64,000 nucleotides of DNA from JACKHO01 sp041398745 (GTDB taxonomy: Bacteria > Planctomycetota > Planctomycetia > Planctomycetales > Planctomycetaceae): contig JAWKUB010000005.1 of the NCBI GenBank assembly GCA_041398745.1, positions 1-64,000 on the forward strand, given 5' to 3'. Both the position numbers and the translations under genes were made by a program. The notes beneath the pieces were generated by a model that ran no database searches, was not told where the DNA came from, and saw nothing but the letters and a program-made list of their open reading frames with translations. Below, piece by piece: positions 38,201 to 46,177 of this stretch. The stretch's first letter is position 1; each line of letters opens with the position of its first letter.

Positions 38201-38280
38201 TGCTCACCGATCAACAAATCCAAGATCTCATCGCCTACCTGATGACCACGGCCCAGGTCCCGCTTCCCACAAGCGAGTAA
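35230..38280 (+). CDS. PVC-type heme-binding CxxCH protein with propeller and HEAT repeats
   Basis: A 1016-aa exported protein (signal MTYRLWTVIVLLTLACVPQ with SFGDD). Residues about 30-430 form a propeller-type domain known from planctomycete membrane-bound dehydrogenases (TIGR02604-like: FKMTVFAAEPDINQPIALATDDRG). About 440-850 is HEAT-like helical repeat. The C-terminal cytochrome-c-like domain has the heme motif CATCHTLYGEGKKIAPDL and a methionine-rich segment SMMPEKLLNVLT (possible axial ligand). Such proteins are restricted to PVC bacteria; a periplasmic redox role is proposed but the substrate is unknown. Divergent from the SGNH hydrolase gene (143-nt gap). Convergent with the SQR gene. 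Confidence 0.92.
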   Translation: MTYRLWTVIVLLTLACVPQSFGDDFPQPFNTEKSTTKPMTPQEALEEMTLPEGFKMTVFAAEPDINQPIALATDDRGRLWVAENYTYSESSTNYTSDLRDRVVILEDVDGDGHFDTRKVFWDGGRRLTSVEVGHGGVWVLDAPNLLFIPDANKDDVPDGEPVVMLDGWDDNAARHTIVNGLRWGPDGWLYGRNGIMAVSNVGVPGSTPDQRKSLDCGIWRFHPTRHEFEIVCVGTTNPWGMDWDENGQMFFINTVIGHLWHVVPGARFRRMYGEHLHPHTYGIIEQTADHFHWDTRDLWHDIRKDGVTIMTKTTDEAGGGHAHCGMTILQGRPFPEELQGSVLALNLHGRRINRDTLHRHGATYTAKHAPDFVRVSDPWFRGIEIINGRNGELFIADWSDTGECHENDGIHRTSGRIYRMAPDTTEQSPYEPPSLKGVDGLSNQKLADLVASEWEWLSRKCLLELAERAAQSPLEPGIHKFLLTKFHSNETEQARLRRLWALHVTGGTTPELLASCLDDKSEHVRCWAIRFLTEKGDVPAAALTKFQSMANSDDSGLVLTWLASALQRLRYEDRWPIALALGTHGEYAGDRVLPLMVWYGVEPAVLSNPEQATLMAATCKLPIVREYIARRVTLEIERQPEVVVHLLERLTAQQAESPVVADVLRGMTEALRGWRKATPVAGWEAFSTANANSDNDEVRRLSRELSLVFGDGRALDELRAIAADGGSDLFERRAAVRALVLARDADIVKLLQNLLGNRDMVQEAISGLAAFGNDDTPKLLVTRFPGFNLPAKQAAITTLVSRPQFANVLLDAVAEGKIDRSFVSAFQLRQMQNSGDAQLSERVTAMWPELAEQSKEKAAFISELRTKLTPEVIAQANPSAGRVLFTQSCATCHTLYGEGKKIAPDLTGAQRNNLNYLLENIVDPSATVSKNFKLTVALLNDGRVLNGVVVESTEKTLTMQTATEQVVVQREEIEDMHESPVSMMPEKLLNVLTDQQIQDLIAYLMTTAQVPLPTSE

Positions 38281-38293
38281 AGTGGACGACAAG

Positions 38294-39490
38294 TCAGGCT
38301 CGGCCTTTGAGCATACCGTGCCAGTACAGCAACGGGAGTAAGTAGCGCTTTACCAGCCACATGCTCCAGCGTTCTTTGGACTGATCGATAGGGAATGATT
38401 CCTCGGGGTTCTTGTCATAGTCAAATTCCGCCAGCACCAACGATCCAATTCCCGTGACTACGGGGCATGACGTGTAGCCGTCATACTTCGCGACCAGTGG
38501 CTTCGCAGCAATAGCGGACTTAAGGTTCTTGACCAGAACAGGAGCCTGTTTACGGATTGCCGCACCGGTCTTGGATGTGGGCAGGTTAGAACAGTCTCCC
38601 AAGGCAAAGACATTGGGAAACCTTACGTGTTGCAGTGTTGCACGATCGACGTCAATCCAGCCGCCCTGATCGGCAAGTGGGCTGCTCGCGAGAAAGGTGG
38701 GCGGGCCCTGTGGAGGTGTCACGTGCAGCAACGAGTAGGGAAGTGTGACGACTTCCTGGTTTTCCAGATTTCGAAAATCTACTGTTTTCGACTCCGGGTG
38801 AATGGCAATGAGTTCATGGCGAAACATGCATTCAATCCCCTTCCGCTGCACGACCTTTTCGAGTGTTTTGCGGTACTTTTCGACAGCAAATATCGATGGC
38901 GAAGCCGCAGCGAAAATGACTCGTCCCTTGTCGCGAACTCCGGCCTGACGAAATCGATCATCGGCGAGATACATAATCTTCTGCGGCGCACCGCCACACT
39001 TAATTGCTCCTGACGGGCTGGTGAAAATCGCATTGCCCCCCTGGAATTCCTGGATCGCCTTCCACGTGGTGTCGACGGTTTTGAACGAGTAGTTGCTGCA
39101 CACACCGTCATGTCCCAGCGCCGCTTTGAGTCCTGGGACTTGTTCCCAGTTCACCTGCAGGCCAGCGGCAACTACGAGCCAGTCATAGGTAATGGTGCGG
39201 CCATCCCGTGTCTTCAGGGTGTTTTGCTCCGGCAGGATTTCGGAAACGGCATCCTGAATCCAATGCGCCCGTCGCGGCATGACGTCCTTTTCATTTCGGA
39301 CAGTCACCTCTTTTGAGTCGAGTCCCGCACCGACCAGGGTCCAGTAAGGCTGATAGAAATGTTTGTCTGATGGCTCGATGACAGCGACGTCCAGACTGTT
39401 GAACCAGCCCTTTGTGAGTTGTGCCGCAACCGTAATACCGGCTGTGCCACCGCCAATAATGACAACGTGGTGATGAATGTTTGTGCTCAT
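38294..39490 (-). CDS. sqr: Sulfide:quinone oxidoreductase, type II-like
   Basis: A 398-aa membrane-associated flavoprotein that oxidises sulfide to persulfide or polysulfide and passes electrons to quinone. FAD motifs are VVIIGGGTAGITVAAQL and NVFALGDCSNLPTSKTGAA. Cysteines of the SQR site are visible at about residue 131 (GVCSNYS), 165 (IKCGGAPQKIMYLAD) and 342 (YTSCPVVTGIGSLVLAEFD), the pattern of eukaryote-type (type II) SQRs. C-terminal amphipathic stretch KRYLLPLLYWHGMLKGR should hold it at the membrane. It is the last gene of ArsR-MBL/rhodanese-TauE-SQR, 17 nt after TauE. Confidence 0.9.
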   Translation of the reverse strand: MSTNIHHHVVIIGGGTAGITVAAQLTKGWFNSLDVAVIEPSDKHFYQPYWTLVGAGLDSKEVTVRNEKDVMPRRAHWIQDAVSEILPEQNTLKTRDGRTITYDWLVVAAGLQVNWEQVPGLKAALGHDGVCSNYSFKTVDTTWKAIQEFQGGNAIFTSPSGAIKCGGAPQKIMYLADDRFRQAGVRDKGRVIFAAASPSIFAVEKYRKTLEKVVQRKGIECMFRHELIAIHPESKTVDFRNLENQEVVTLPYSLLHVTPPQGPPTFLASSPLADQGGWIDVDRATLQHVRFPNVFALGDCSNLPTSKTGAAIRKQAPVLVKNLKSAIAAKPLVAKYDGYTSCPVVTGIGSLVLAEFDYDKNPEESFPIDQSKERWSMWLVKRYLLPLLYWHGMLKGRA

Positions 39491-39507
39491 TGTTGAATCC
39501 GTTGGAG

Positions 39508-40329
39508 TCAGTTACTCAAGTTGCGAAAAATGACCAGTGTTGCCACAGCGAGAATGGCGACGGCGAAGAACTTCTGAAGTACGGGGCCAGACATGCGTTT
39601 GCCAATTTGCTGTCCCAGGAAGAGACCGGCAATGCCTCCGGCCACGAACAGTACTGACGTCGTGAAAGGAATCTCCCTGCCGGACCAAATGAGCGATCCA
39701 ACACCCGAAACACTGACGAGTGCAATGACCATGAGCGATGTACCGACCGCCCGGTGAATTGACATGCCGCTGAACAGGACAAGGGCGGGGACAATGACGA
39801 ATCCACCTCCCACACCGAACATGCCCGACAAGACTCCGGTCATCACACCAACGAGCAGCAGCAGTCGGGCACAACGGGAAGTGAGAATCAGGGCACCGGA
39901 GGCATCTCGCTGGCACGTAGGACCTTCCTGGTCGAGTTCCGGGGCCGGACAGTTCATGTCCTCAGCCCGTGGCTCCGAAGATTTCCGCCACATTCGTACT
40001 GCGACAACAATCATCAACCCGGAAAATAAAAGCAGCAGAAGTGTTTCGGGGAGCAGATTTCCAATCCAGGTTCCGACGGGTGCGCCAATCATGCCGGCCA
40101 CTGAGAACAGCAGTCCCGTGCGGAGTTCCACCTGACCAAGTTTCCAGCGGTGGAGAAAACCCACCAGCGACGTACAGCCGACAGCAGCGAGCGAAATTCC
40201 AACCGCCTCCTTGGTTGGAACGCCCATGCCGTACACCAGGAGTGGCACAGCGAAGATGGCACCTCCGCCCCCTGTCAGTCCAAGCGACAGGCCAACGATG
40301 GCGCCGAACAGAATGCTTAAGGCCAACAT
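39508..40329 (-). CDS. TauE/SafE-family sulfite exporter-like permease
   Basis: A 273-aa multi-TM protein of the sulfite-exporter TauE/SafE family. The repeated signature FGAIVGLSLGLTGGGGAIFAV appears at the N-terminus and GVLSGMFGVGGGFVIVPAL in the second half. Residues about 120-150 form a hydrophilic loop (EPRAEDMNCPAPELDQEG). In the sulfide operon it probably exports sulfite or another sulfur oxyanion made by the persulfide dioxygenase. Start at 40329 and the spacing of 135 nt from the MBL gene stop suggest the same transcript. Confidence 0.88.
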   Translation of the reverse strand: MLALSILFGAIVGLSLGLTGGGGAIFAVPLLVYGMGVPTKEAVGISLAAVGCTSLVGFLHRWKLGQVELRTGLLFSVAGMIGAPVGTWIGNLLPETLLLLLFSGLMIVVAVRMWRKSSEPRAEDMNCPAPELDQEGPTCQRDASGALILTSRCARLLLLVGVMTGVLSGMFGVGGGFVIVPALVLFSGMSIHRAVGTSLMVIALVSVSGVGSLIWSGREIPFTTSVLFVAGGIAGLFLGQQIGKRMSGPVLQKFFAVAILAVATLVIFRNLSN

Positions 40330-40464
40330 GACAGGAACTCCGGTGGATTACAAAGAGGGTAGAACTGAGGTTGTCTCAAGACAGTGCTGAGACAGACCTC
40401 TTCCCGACCTGATTCAGAATGGCATCCCTGCCAAGGCACAATCCCTTAACGCAATTTCGCAGTG

Positions 40465-41892
40465 CTACACTTTGCATCCTGTGCCGCAGGAGGCTCCTTC
40501 GTCACCTACCGTGGGGAGCTTGGATGCATTCCACGCCTTGATGCCCCCGACAAGATCATGCAGATTCTTTCGACCGGCACCCGCCAGAACGCTGGCCGCG
40601 ATTGCTGATCGATAACCGCCCTGGCAGTGCACGACGACTCGAGTGTCTGCCGGAACCTCATTGATGCGTTCACGCAGGTGTGGCAGTGGGATATTGTGGC
40701 TGCCTGCGATGTGCATTTGATTCCACTCTTTCTCGCTGCGAACGTCGAGAATGTAAGTCGAGTTGGACTCTTCGAGCTGTTCGGCAAGTGCCGCTGCAGT
40801 CATGCGGGGAACAACGGCAATCAATTCGGGACGCGAATCGAGTGCTTCCATGCCGCGTTCCAGATAGCCGACGACATTGTCGAAGCCAATACGGCCCAGA
40901 CGCATGACAGCTTCTTCCTCGTCTCCGGAATCGGCAATGACCACAATCGGACGGTCGTGGCTGAGCATGGAACCGCACCACGTGGCGTAGGTCCCCTTCA
41001 GCCCAATGTTGATAGCACCGGTCAAGTGCGCACCTTCGAAGTCGATTGCTTCACGCACATCGACAATTTGCGCATCATTCCGCTGATACTCCAGGACTTC
41101 GTCGACACTCAGGCGACGCAGAGAAGTCTGCATGGTCGCAGCGAGGTCGGGCCGTTCCTGTCGGTTCTTAATGGCGTCGTAGACGAAGTACTCAGGAGCT
41201 TCGGGCTGATCGGCCGTGACGAGTGCCTTGAACTCCGCACGATCCATCGGTTGCAACGCGTAATTGAATTTCTTCTGTTCGCCAATTGTGGAAACCGTTT
41301 CGCTGCTGAGGTTCTTCCCACACATTGAACCTGCACCGTGAGCAGGGTACACGAGCGTGGTATCTGGCAGCTGACGCAGCTTTTCCAGAGACTCGTAGAG
41401 CATGTCAGCAAGTTCGTCGGCGGTGACGCCGATTGAGGCCAACAAGTCGGGACGACCAACGTCGCCAATGAACAGAGTGTCGCCTGTCAGTACGGCGTGA
41501 GGTTCCGTATCGCTAAGGGTTTTGTCGAAAACCAGCACGGAAATGCCTTCCGGCGTGTGTCCTGGAGTCTCCATGATTTCAAGACGCACATCGCCCAGGT
41601 CGAGCGAATCGCCGTCTTTCACCGACTGTACTTCAAACTCTGCCTGAGCCCGGGTACCCATCACAATTTTGGCTGAGGCCCGGTTGCGAAGTTCGATGTG
41701 TCCCGCGAGAAAGTCGGCGTGGAAGTGAGTCAGAATGACATACTTAATGTTGTAACCGGCAGCGCGGGCATCATCGAGGTATTGCTCAATGTCGCGCTGA
41801 GGATCGACCACAGCGGCCTGTCCGGTACGCTCGTCTGCAATCAGGTACGAGGCATGGGCCAGACATCCAAGATAGTACTGCTTCAAATACAT
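40465..41892 (-). CDS. MBL-fold persulfide dioxygenase-type protein with two rhodanese domains
   Basis: Start at 41892 (MYLKQYYLGCLAHASY), 475 aa. N-terminal metallo-beta-lactamase domain of ETHE1/persulfide dioxygenase type with LTHFHADFLAGHIEL (metal ligands H56, H58, D60, H65). The middle rhodanese-like domain (VDVREAIDFEGAHLTGAINI) lacks a catalytic Cys where VIADSGDEE stands. The C-terminal rhodanese has VVVHCQGGYRSAIAASVL with the active-site Cys. It resembles CstB-like MBL-rhodanese fusions: persulfide oxidation to sulfite plus sulfur transfer to thiosulfate. The upstream Met at 41964 is rejected because the family starts at MYLKQ. It is preceded by the ArsR gene, 196 nt upstream. Confidence 0.9.
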   Translation of the reverse strand: MYLKQYYLGCLAHASYLIADERTGQAAVVDPQRDIEQYLDDARAAGYNIKYVILTHFHADFLAGHIELRNRASAKIVMGTRAQAEFEVQSVKDGDSLDLGDVRLEIMETPGHTPEGISVLVFDKTLSDTEPHAVLTGDTLFIGDVGRPDLLASIGVTADELADMLYESLEKLRQLPDTTLVYPAHGAGSMCGKNLSSETVSTIGEQKKFNYALQPMDRAEFKALVTADQPEAPEYFVYDAIKNRQERPDLAATMQTSLRRLSVDEVLEYQRNDAQIVDVREAIDFEGAHLTGAINIGLKGTYATWCGSMLSHDRPIVVIADSGDEEEAVMRLGRIGFDNVVGYLERGMEALDSRPELIAVVPRMTAAALAEQLEESNSTYILDVRSEKEWNQMHIAGSHNIPLPHLRERINEVPADTRVVVHCQGGYRSAIAASVLAGAGRKNLHDLVGGIKAWNASKLPTVGDEGASCGTGCKV

Positions 41893-42054
41893 GGTAGTGA
41901 CTCCAAAAGAAGTGTGAGATGTTCCAGGGCAGGGCTTGTCGCAAGCAGCAGCAAGATGTTGCACCAGGGTGTTTGTGTTCCGCCATCAAGGTCCGCGAGG
42001 GCCTATCCATTGGCGTGTTCTCGAATGACTGGAGAACGCCAATAAAGTCGCTAC

Positions 42055-42076
42055 CTCGGGACATTTCGACATATCG
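42055..42076. promoter_or_regulatory. Possible second operator for the ArsR regulator
   Basis: Contains CTCGGGACATTTCGACATATCG between the ArsR and MBL genes (36 nt outside the ArsR stop is not required; it lies within the 196-nt gap and just downstream of it). It shares the CATATCG and CGGGACAT half-site words with the operator at 42430-42453 but not their spacing. Speculative. Confidence 0.3.
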
Positions 42077-42088
42077 TTTCAAAAAAAG

Positions 42089-42403
42089 TCAGGACGTTGC
42101 GGGCGAATCGAATCGTGCCTCAATGCATTGCAAAATATTGACCAGATGCGGCTCTGCGATTTGATAGAAGACCTTGCGTCCCTCCTTATCGCTGGACAGG
42201 AATCCACATCGCTGCATGAGGCGTAAATGCTCGGAGGCCATGGCAGCGGGCAATTCACACGCCTCGGCCAGTTCACCAACCGTAAACTGCCCCTGATTCA
42301 GCATTTGCAGCATTCGCAGCCGATGCGGATGAGCCAGCACGCGCAGACACTCCGCCGCCTGGCCAAGTGCTTCCAAATTCGTGAGCTGTACTGCTGGTGA
42401 GTT
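42089..42403 (-). CDS. ArsR-family transcriptional regulator
   Basis: A 104-aa winged-helix repressor, start at 42403 (MNSPAVQLTNLEALGQAAEC) with an excellent ribosome site (AGGAGG, 6-nt spacing). The HTH is TVGELAEACELPAAMASEHL followed by the wing RLMQRCGFLSSDKEGRKVFYQ. Cysteines in helix alpha3 (EACELP) and in the last helix (ILQCIEA) could form the dithiol sensor known from persulfide-sensing SqrR/BigR-type ArsR proteins; this is inference. It is the first gene of the sulfide operon, with a palindromic operator just upstream. Confidence 0.9.
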   Translation of the reverse strand, partial: NSPAVQLTNLEALGQAAECLRVLAHPHRLRMLQMLNQGQFTVGELAEACELPAAMASEHLRLMQRCGFLSSDKEGRKVFYQIAEPHLVNILQCIEARFDSPATS

Positions 42404-42429
42404 CATGATGTCCTCCTCTCGTTGATCAA

Positions 42430-42453
42430 ACATATCGGAACATCCCGAGATGT
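42430..42453. promoter_or_regulatory. Candidate ArsR operator upstream of arsR
   Basis: ACATATCGG and CCGAGATGT form an imperfect inverted repeat (8 of 9 matching) with a 6-nt centre (AACATC). It lies 27 nt upstream of the ArsR start codon, the right place for autorepression. Confidence 0.55.
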
Positions 42454-42952
42454 CAATCCATTTTGTTCCACATTTTTCGGCAGGGGGTGGAACAGCAGCG
42501 CAAAACGAATGCCAGCTGGCCTCGCTCCCAAGCCCCGCTCGGGTACACCTGAGAGTGAGACTACGGCCAACCTTTCACAGCATCCATGGGTCTACGGCGT
42601 TGGGCACAGTTTGTGGCATGCGTCGCCCCACGCGCGGAACGCTGAGCACAGAACGACGACTTCACGATGTGCGACGCGGACCCAAGCGCATCCAGAAAGG
42701 TGCGTCAGATTACCGGTGATTCTGTGCCAAGGCTTGCGCGAACGCGACGCGCAAGCACAGCCTTACTCCCCCATCGCCAATCCACGCTACGGCGACTCCT
42801 GAGAGGCCAACAACCTGGGGCGACATAGTCGCAAGGTGGTTGTTCCTGAAAGGAAAACTCTATGGCCTTCGGCCCCCAACGGTCGCAGAGCAACCGGGGC
42901 CACCCGCGAAAAGCTGTATACGAGTGATCTATATTCGGTGCCAGGTCATGCC
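42454..42952. other. Non-coding accessory stretch with inverted repeats
   Basis: About 500 nt upstream of the ArsR gene without a supported gene. It has a hairpin CTTGCGCGAACGCGACGCGC AAG near 42730-42760. A word GCAACCGGGGCCACCCGC at 42890-42907 is also found at 51158-51175. It looks like a repeat-rich, gene-poor tail of the integron-like segment. Confidence 0.45.
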
Positions 42953-43043
42953 GCATAGCGACGGCGGTAACCGGGCCGCCGCCAAAAAGCTCTGATTTCA
43001 AAACCCGCGTGATCGGCGGCTCCGGTTGACCGCTTTGTTATGC
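42953..43043 (-). repeat. attC-like integron recombination site
   Basis: Minus strand reading: box GCATAAC (43043-43037), then AAAGCGGTCAACCGGAGCCG, a spacer, then GGCGGCGGCCCGGTTACC and box GCTATGC (42959-42953). The two arms pair as an imperfect palindrome in which the GCGGT-CAACCGG-A-GCCGCC arm carries two extra bases (C and A) relative to its partner. Outer boxes and extrahelical bases are the features of an attC site. The site follows the stop of the gene 43096-43521, exactly where a cassette attC should be. No integrase gene is in the window. Confidence 0.6.
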
Positions 43044-43095
43044 CGCCCGCGTCAACCCGTGATCGAGACGGAACGGTTTTGGAGCGAAGGCAAAG

Positions 43096-43521
43096 TTAAC
43101 GTGGGTCAACGTCGAAGTTCTTAATAAACCCTGCGAGGGCCACCTCAATCGGACCGCCATCTTTCGTTATCGTGTCAATGCAAATGCAAGCGAGTCCCTC
43201 GGTAACGAAGCATCCATTGTGGCCGCTTTCTAAGCACTCAGCACAGCATTTGGTCATTTCGTTTGGAGGCAAGTCTCGATCCTTTAGCGCCAATGTTGAC
43301 GATGCAAACCTGCTATTCTGCGTGATGATGAAACTCGGTAGTCTATTTTCATCAAGGACCAACACGGAGGCTTGCTCTGATCCCAATACCCTATCCATCG
43401 CTCCCGCAATTGGGTCTTGAATGGAAATAGCCAAACTCCCGAGTTCTTGGGTCATCTTTAAGATCGCTGGGTCGCTGGCATCGTGGGGGATGACTCTGTA
43501 CTGGATGTTTTTCTTGCTCAT
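43096..43521 (-). CDS. Unrecognised Cys-rich protein, probable integron cassette gene
   Basis: 141 aa, MSKKNIQYRVIPHDASDP; lower GC at third positions than neighbours. A central Cys-rich stretch (MTKCCAECLESGHNGCFVTE then GLACICID) may bind a metal or form disulfides. No family recognised. It is read toward an attC-like site 53 nt after its stop, and a GTTATGC core lies about 140 nt upstream (43658-43664), so gene plus site forms a unit of about 700 nt as expected for a gene cassette. A weak ribosome site (GGAGAGAAC) precedes the ATG at 43521. Confidence 0.7.
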   Translation of the reverse strand: MSKKNIQYRVIPHDASDPAILKMTQELGSLAISIQDPIAGAMDRVLGSEQASVLVLDENRLPSFIITQNSRFASSTLALKDRDLPPNEMTKCCAECLESGHNGCFVTEGLACICIDTITKDGGPIEVALAGFIKNFDVDPR

Positions 43522-44018
43522 TGTTCTCTCCGTGGGCTAAAAATGGAATGGGAGCGTTACGCTAATTGATTTCAAGATTGGTTGTCGAAATTCGCTGCGA
43601 CAAGAAAACTCATTGTTACCGTGAGTCGGCGACTCGTCGCTTTAAGTCTTTGTAGAGGCATAACTAATCGTTAGACAGAAAACTCTTCTGTATAACTGGG
43701 TAATGAATTCTGTATAACACAGTAACCGGCAATGGCGGGCGGGGCAAGGATCGTGGGGTGGAATACACTCGTCCAGCCTTTGGTCTCGCCACTTGTGATG
43801 TCAATGCAAAGTGTGAAGTTCCCCACGGATAGTGGGCGCGGCTGTTGGCGACCAAACGAACTGTCTGGCGTACGGTGTTGGTTTCCCTGCGGCTGACGGT
43901 GAGGATGCATCGAGGGGACAAAGCCAGATGCATGGTCTTATCGCATCGACTGGTACCTCATTTGGTGACGTCAGTTACGGTCAATCTGCCGTTCCTGGCA
44001 TGTCGCTGAGTCATCCCC
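43522..44018. other. Non-coding accessory region with direct repeats
   Basis: AT-rich at its left end. Holds TTCTGTATAAC twice (43686-43696 and 43708-43718, 22-nt period) and the minus-strand core GTTATGC at 43664-43658. The minus-strand ORF 43664-43933 has no recognisable content and poor codon use, so I do not call it a gene. Confidence 0.4.
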
Positions 44019-44039
44019 ACAGACAGAAATGTCTGGGCT
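44019..44039 (+). repeat. Dispersed short palindrome, partial copy
   Basis: CACAGACAGAAATGTCTGGG: matches the palindrome family in the left arm and centre; the right arm is mutated. Confidence 0.5.
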
Positions 44040-44061
44040 GCTGTCTGTTTGTGCGGTCGGC

Positions 44062-45426
44062 TCACACCTTTACGTGCAGCCACTTTTTGCTCCAGTAGCG
44101 GGCAGCGTTGAGGATCCAGCGGAAGCTGATGTCGATGGTCATGCCAATCCAGACGCCGAAGAAGCCCATTCCCAGCACGAAGCCGAAAAAGTATCCCACC
44201 GGAATGCGAATGACGTAGGTCGTAATGATGGCAATGATGACGGGGTACCGCGTGTCGCCCGCGCCGCGGAGACAGTGCGCGTAGACAATGGCCAGCATGA
44301 GCGGGATTTGAAACGCACCGAGCAGCCGTAGAGCGGGCACGCCCAGGTCGCGCACTGAAGTTTCGTTATGCATGAGGGCGAATACGAGGTCGGACCGGAC
44401 AACAAACAGCAGCGTGGTCAGTACTCCGAACAATCCACATTGGAAAGCGGCTTCGTGGCCTGCTTCCCAGGCTCGACTTGGCTTGTTTGCTCCAATGGAT
44501 TGACCGACCAGCGTGGCCGCGGCCGATCCCCAGGCAACGGCAGGCAGATACGAAATCGCCTCGACACGCACGCCAATTATGTGCGCGTTGTAGGCCGTCT
44601 CACCAAGTCGGCCAATCATGGACAGGAATATGACGTGTCCAATCCAGGTGAGCAGTCCTTCGCCAGCGGCGGGTGTGCCGACGGAGAGAATGCGTCGCAC
44701 CGTTTCGCCGCGTAAACGCCACTCCGAGAAGTTCAGAACCAATCCCATTCTTTCGAAGCACAAATAGGCTAGTAGCAGCACGCCGCCGAGCGTGCGGGAA
44801 ATGGTGGTGCCCATGACAATGCCATCAACGCCCCACGGTTCGAGCGGTCCCCAGCCGTACACCATGGCCGAAGACATAATGATATTCAGGACGTTGATGA
44901 TTCCCAATATGACCATGGGCGTGCGCATGTCGCCGCAGCCACGTAATGCGGCCGAGGCCACGAGCGTGACGCTGGCAAACATAAGTCCGATGGCATCGAT
45001 TTTCAGGTAGCGAACGGCAATCGGGAGGGAATCTCCTTCCACACCCATGATTCGAGAGACGTGCGGAGCAAAGAACTGCATGAGCAGCAGGAAGATGATT
45101 CCAATGATCCAGGACAACGCGATGGATCGATTCAGCACTTTGTTCGCATGGACTCGATCGCCCGCGCCCCAGGCTCGTGAAATCAGGGCGGTTGTACCGG
45201 TCCCCACGAGCGAGAAGACGAGTGAGGCCAGCCAGCCAATGTATGCTGAGGCCCCGACCGCTGAAACCGCGTGCAGACTGGCATCATCTGGCAAATTGCC
45301 CGCCAAATAGACGTCGACCGTCCCTACCAGAAAGTTGAGGAACTGCTCACCCAGTACGGGGAGCGCGAGCAGAATGACCGTTCGCCGAATCGGAGCTGTC
45401 AGCAGCGGATTCGATTCGGGGGACAT
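44062..45426 (-). CDS. MATE-family multidrug/metabolite exporter
   Basis: A 454-aa membrane protein with twelve predicted TM helices. It begins MSPESNPLLTAPIRRTVILLA and carries the two MATE halves: first PVLGEQFLNFLVGTVDVYLA, second TWIGHVIFLSMIGRLGETAYN (the PxxxGE-like positions) and LVGQSIGANKPSRAWEAGHE. It likely exchanges cations for drugs or metabolites; specificity is not readable. Transposed or repeat-rich DNA flanks it on both sides. Start at 45426 matches the family N-terminus. Confidence 0.9.
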   Translation of the reverse strand: MSPESNPLLTAPIRRTVILLALPVLGEQFLNFLVGTVDVYLAGNLPDDASLHAVSAVGASAYIGWLASLVFSLVGTGTTALISRAWGAGDRVHANKVLNRSIALSWIIGIIFLLLMQFFAPHVSRIMGVEGDSLPIAVRYLKIDAIGLMFASVTLVASAALRGCGDMRTPMVILGIINVLNIIMSSAMVYGWGPLEPWGVDGIVMGTTISRTLGGVLLLAYLCFERMGLVLNFSEWRLRGETVRRILSVGTPAAGEGLLTWIGHVIFLSMIGRLGETAYNAHIIGVRVEAISYLPAVAWGSAAATLVGQSIGANKPSRAWEAGHEAAFQCGLFGVLTTLLFVVRSDLVFALMHNETSVRDLGVPALRLLGAFQIPLMLAIVYAHCLRGAGDTRYPVIIAIITTYVIRIPVGYFFGFVLGMGFFGVWIGMTIDISFRWILNAARYWSKKWLHVKV

Positions 45427-45723
45427 GGAATTTCACAGTTCGGAGCGAAGGCCGTGGTTTGTTCAGACATCAAGGGGACACAATGTACGGCAAATTGTTC
45501 GGAGGGGCCAATGCAGAAGCGTTCCGTAACTTCCGGATGGGATGCAGTGACGTGAGACATCCGATGTAGCGATGTCGATTGAGCACACGGAGCAGGGCGG
45601 CGGTTTGTATTTTGAAATCACAGAATCAGGGACGTTCGAGTTTGCGTCGAGTGTCCCTGGCCTGAATTTCACCAGCATGTTGCTTCGAAGCCCTCCAGTC
45701 GATGAGGGATGATCTGGGAAAGC
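45427..45723. other. Non-coding spacer upstream of the MATE gene
   Basis: About 300 nt; no gene supported. It ends in the palindrome copy at 45724. Confidence 0.4.
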
Positions 45724-45748
45724 ACAGACAGGAATGTCTGTGCCACCT
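45724..45748 (+). repeat. Dispersed short palindrome
   Basis: CACAGACAGGAATGTCTGTG followed by CCACCT; full-consensus copy of the family. Its outside flank, read on the minus strand (GCCGCTAATTGTCAGG), resembles the flank of the copy at 60414 (ACCGCTAATTGTCGGG). Confidence 0.7.
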
Positions 45749-45850
45749 GACAATTAGCGGCAGGCCAACTATCAGTACAATTGCGACTCTCCCCATAGCG
45801 GCTTCGCCGAGGGGAGAGCGCAGAAGCATGATGCTGTGCCCGGAAGCGTC

Positions 45851-46177
45851 CTACATTGCTGTTCCGTCCAGCGGATCGGACACGGGGTCGCTTTCGGAGA
45901 ACTGACGAACGGCCGACGGGTCGTTTTCGTCGAGGTCGTCCGAGTCGGTCCAGTTGGCGAACAGACAGAACCCCGCGAACGTCACCGCCAACGAAATCGC
46001 CAAGGCGATCAAACCGACGGTCGATTCCAGTAGTCCTCCGTTACCATCGACAAGGTCGCGGGTTCCCATCGCCAGCATAATGGCTGTGGCAGCAATCCCC
46101 AATGCCATGAGCGACAGGCCTACGAAGTTGTTCTTCGTCCATCCGGCAAGCGAAGTTCGATTGCGAACAGTGTTCAT
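45851..46177 (-). CDS. Small two-TM membrane protein
   Basis: A 108-aa protein, MNTVRNRTSLAGWTKNNFVG. Two TM segments (GLSLMALGIAATAIMLAMG and TVGLIALAISLAVTFAGFCL) and an acidic C-terminus (DSDDLDENDPSAVRQFSESD). No family recognised. Surrounded by repeats and the GH30 pseudogene on the same strand. A GGGAGGTC-like ribosome site precedes the ATG. Confidence 0.75.
   Translation of the reverse strand: MNTVRNRTSLAGWTKNNFVGLSLMALGIAATAIMLAMGTRDLVDGNGGLLESTVGLIALAISLAVTFAGFCLFANWTDSDDLDENDPSAVRQFSESDPVSDPLDGTAM

Noticed and set aside
43664..43933. 89-codon frame upstream of the cassette gene
   Set aside because: Tested as a possible integrase fragment; no tyrosine-recombinase residues or other family pattern seen.
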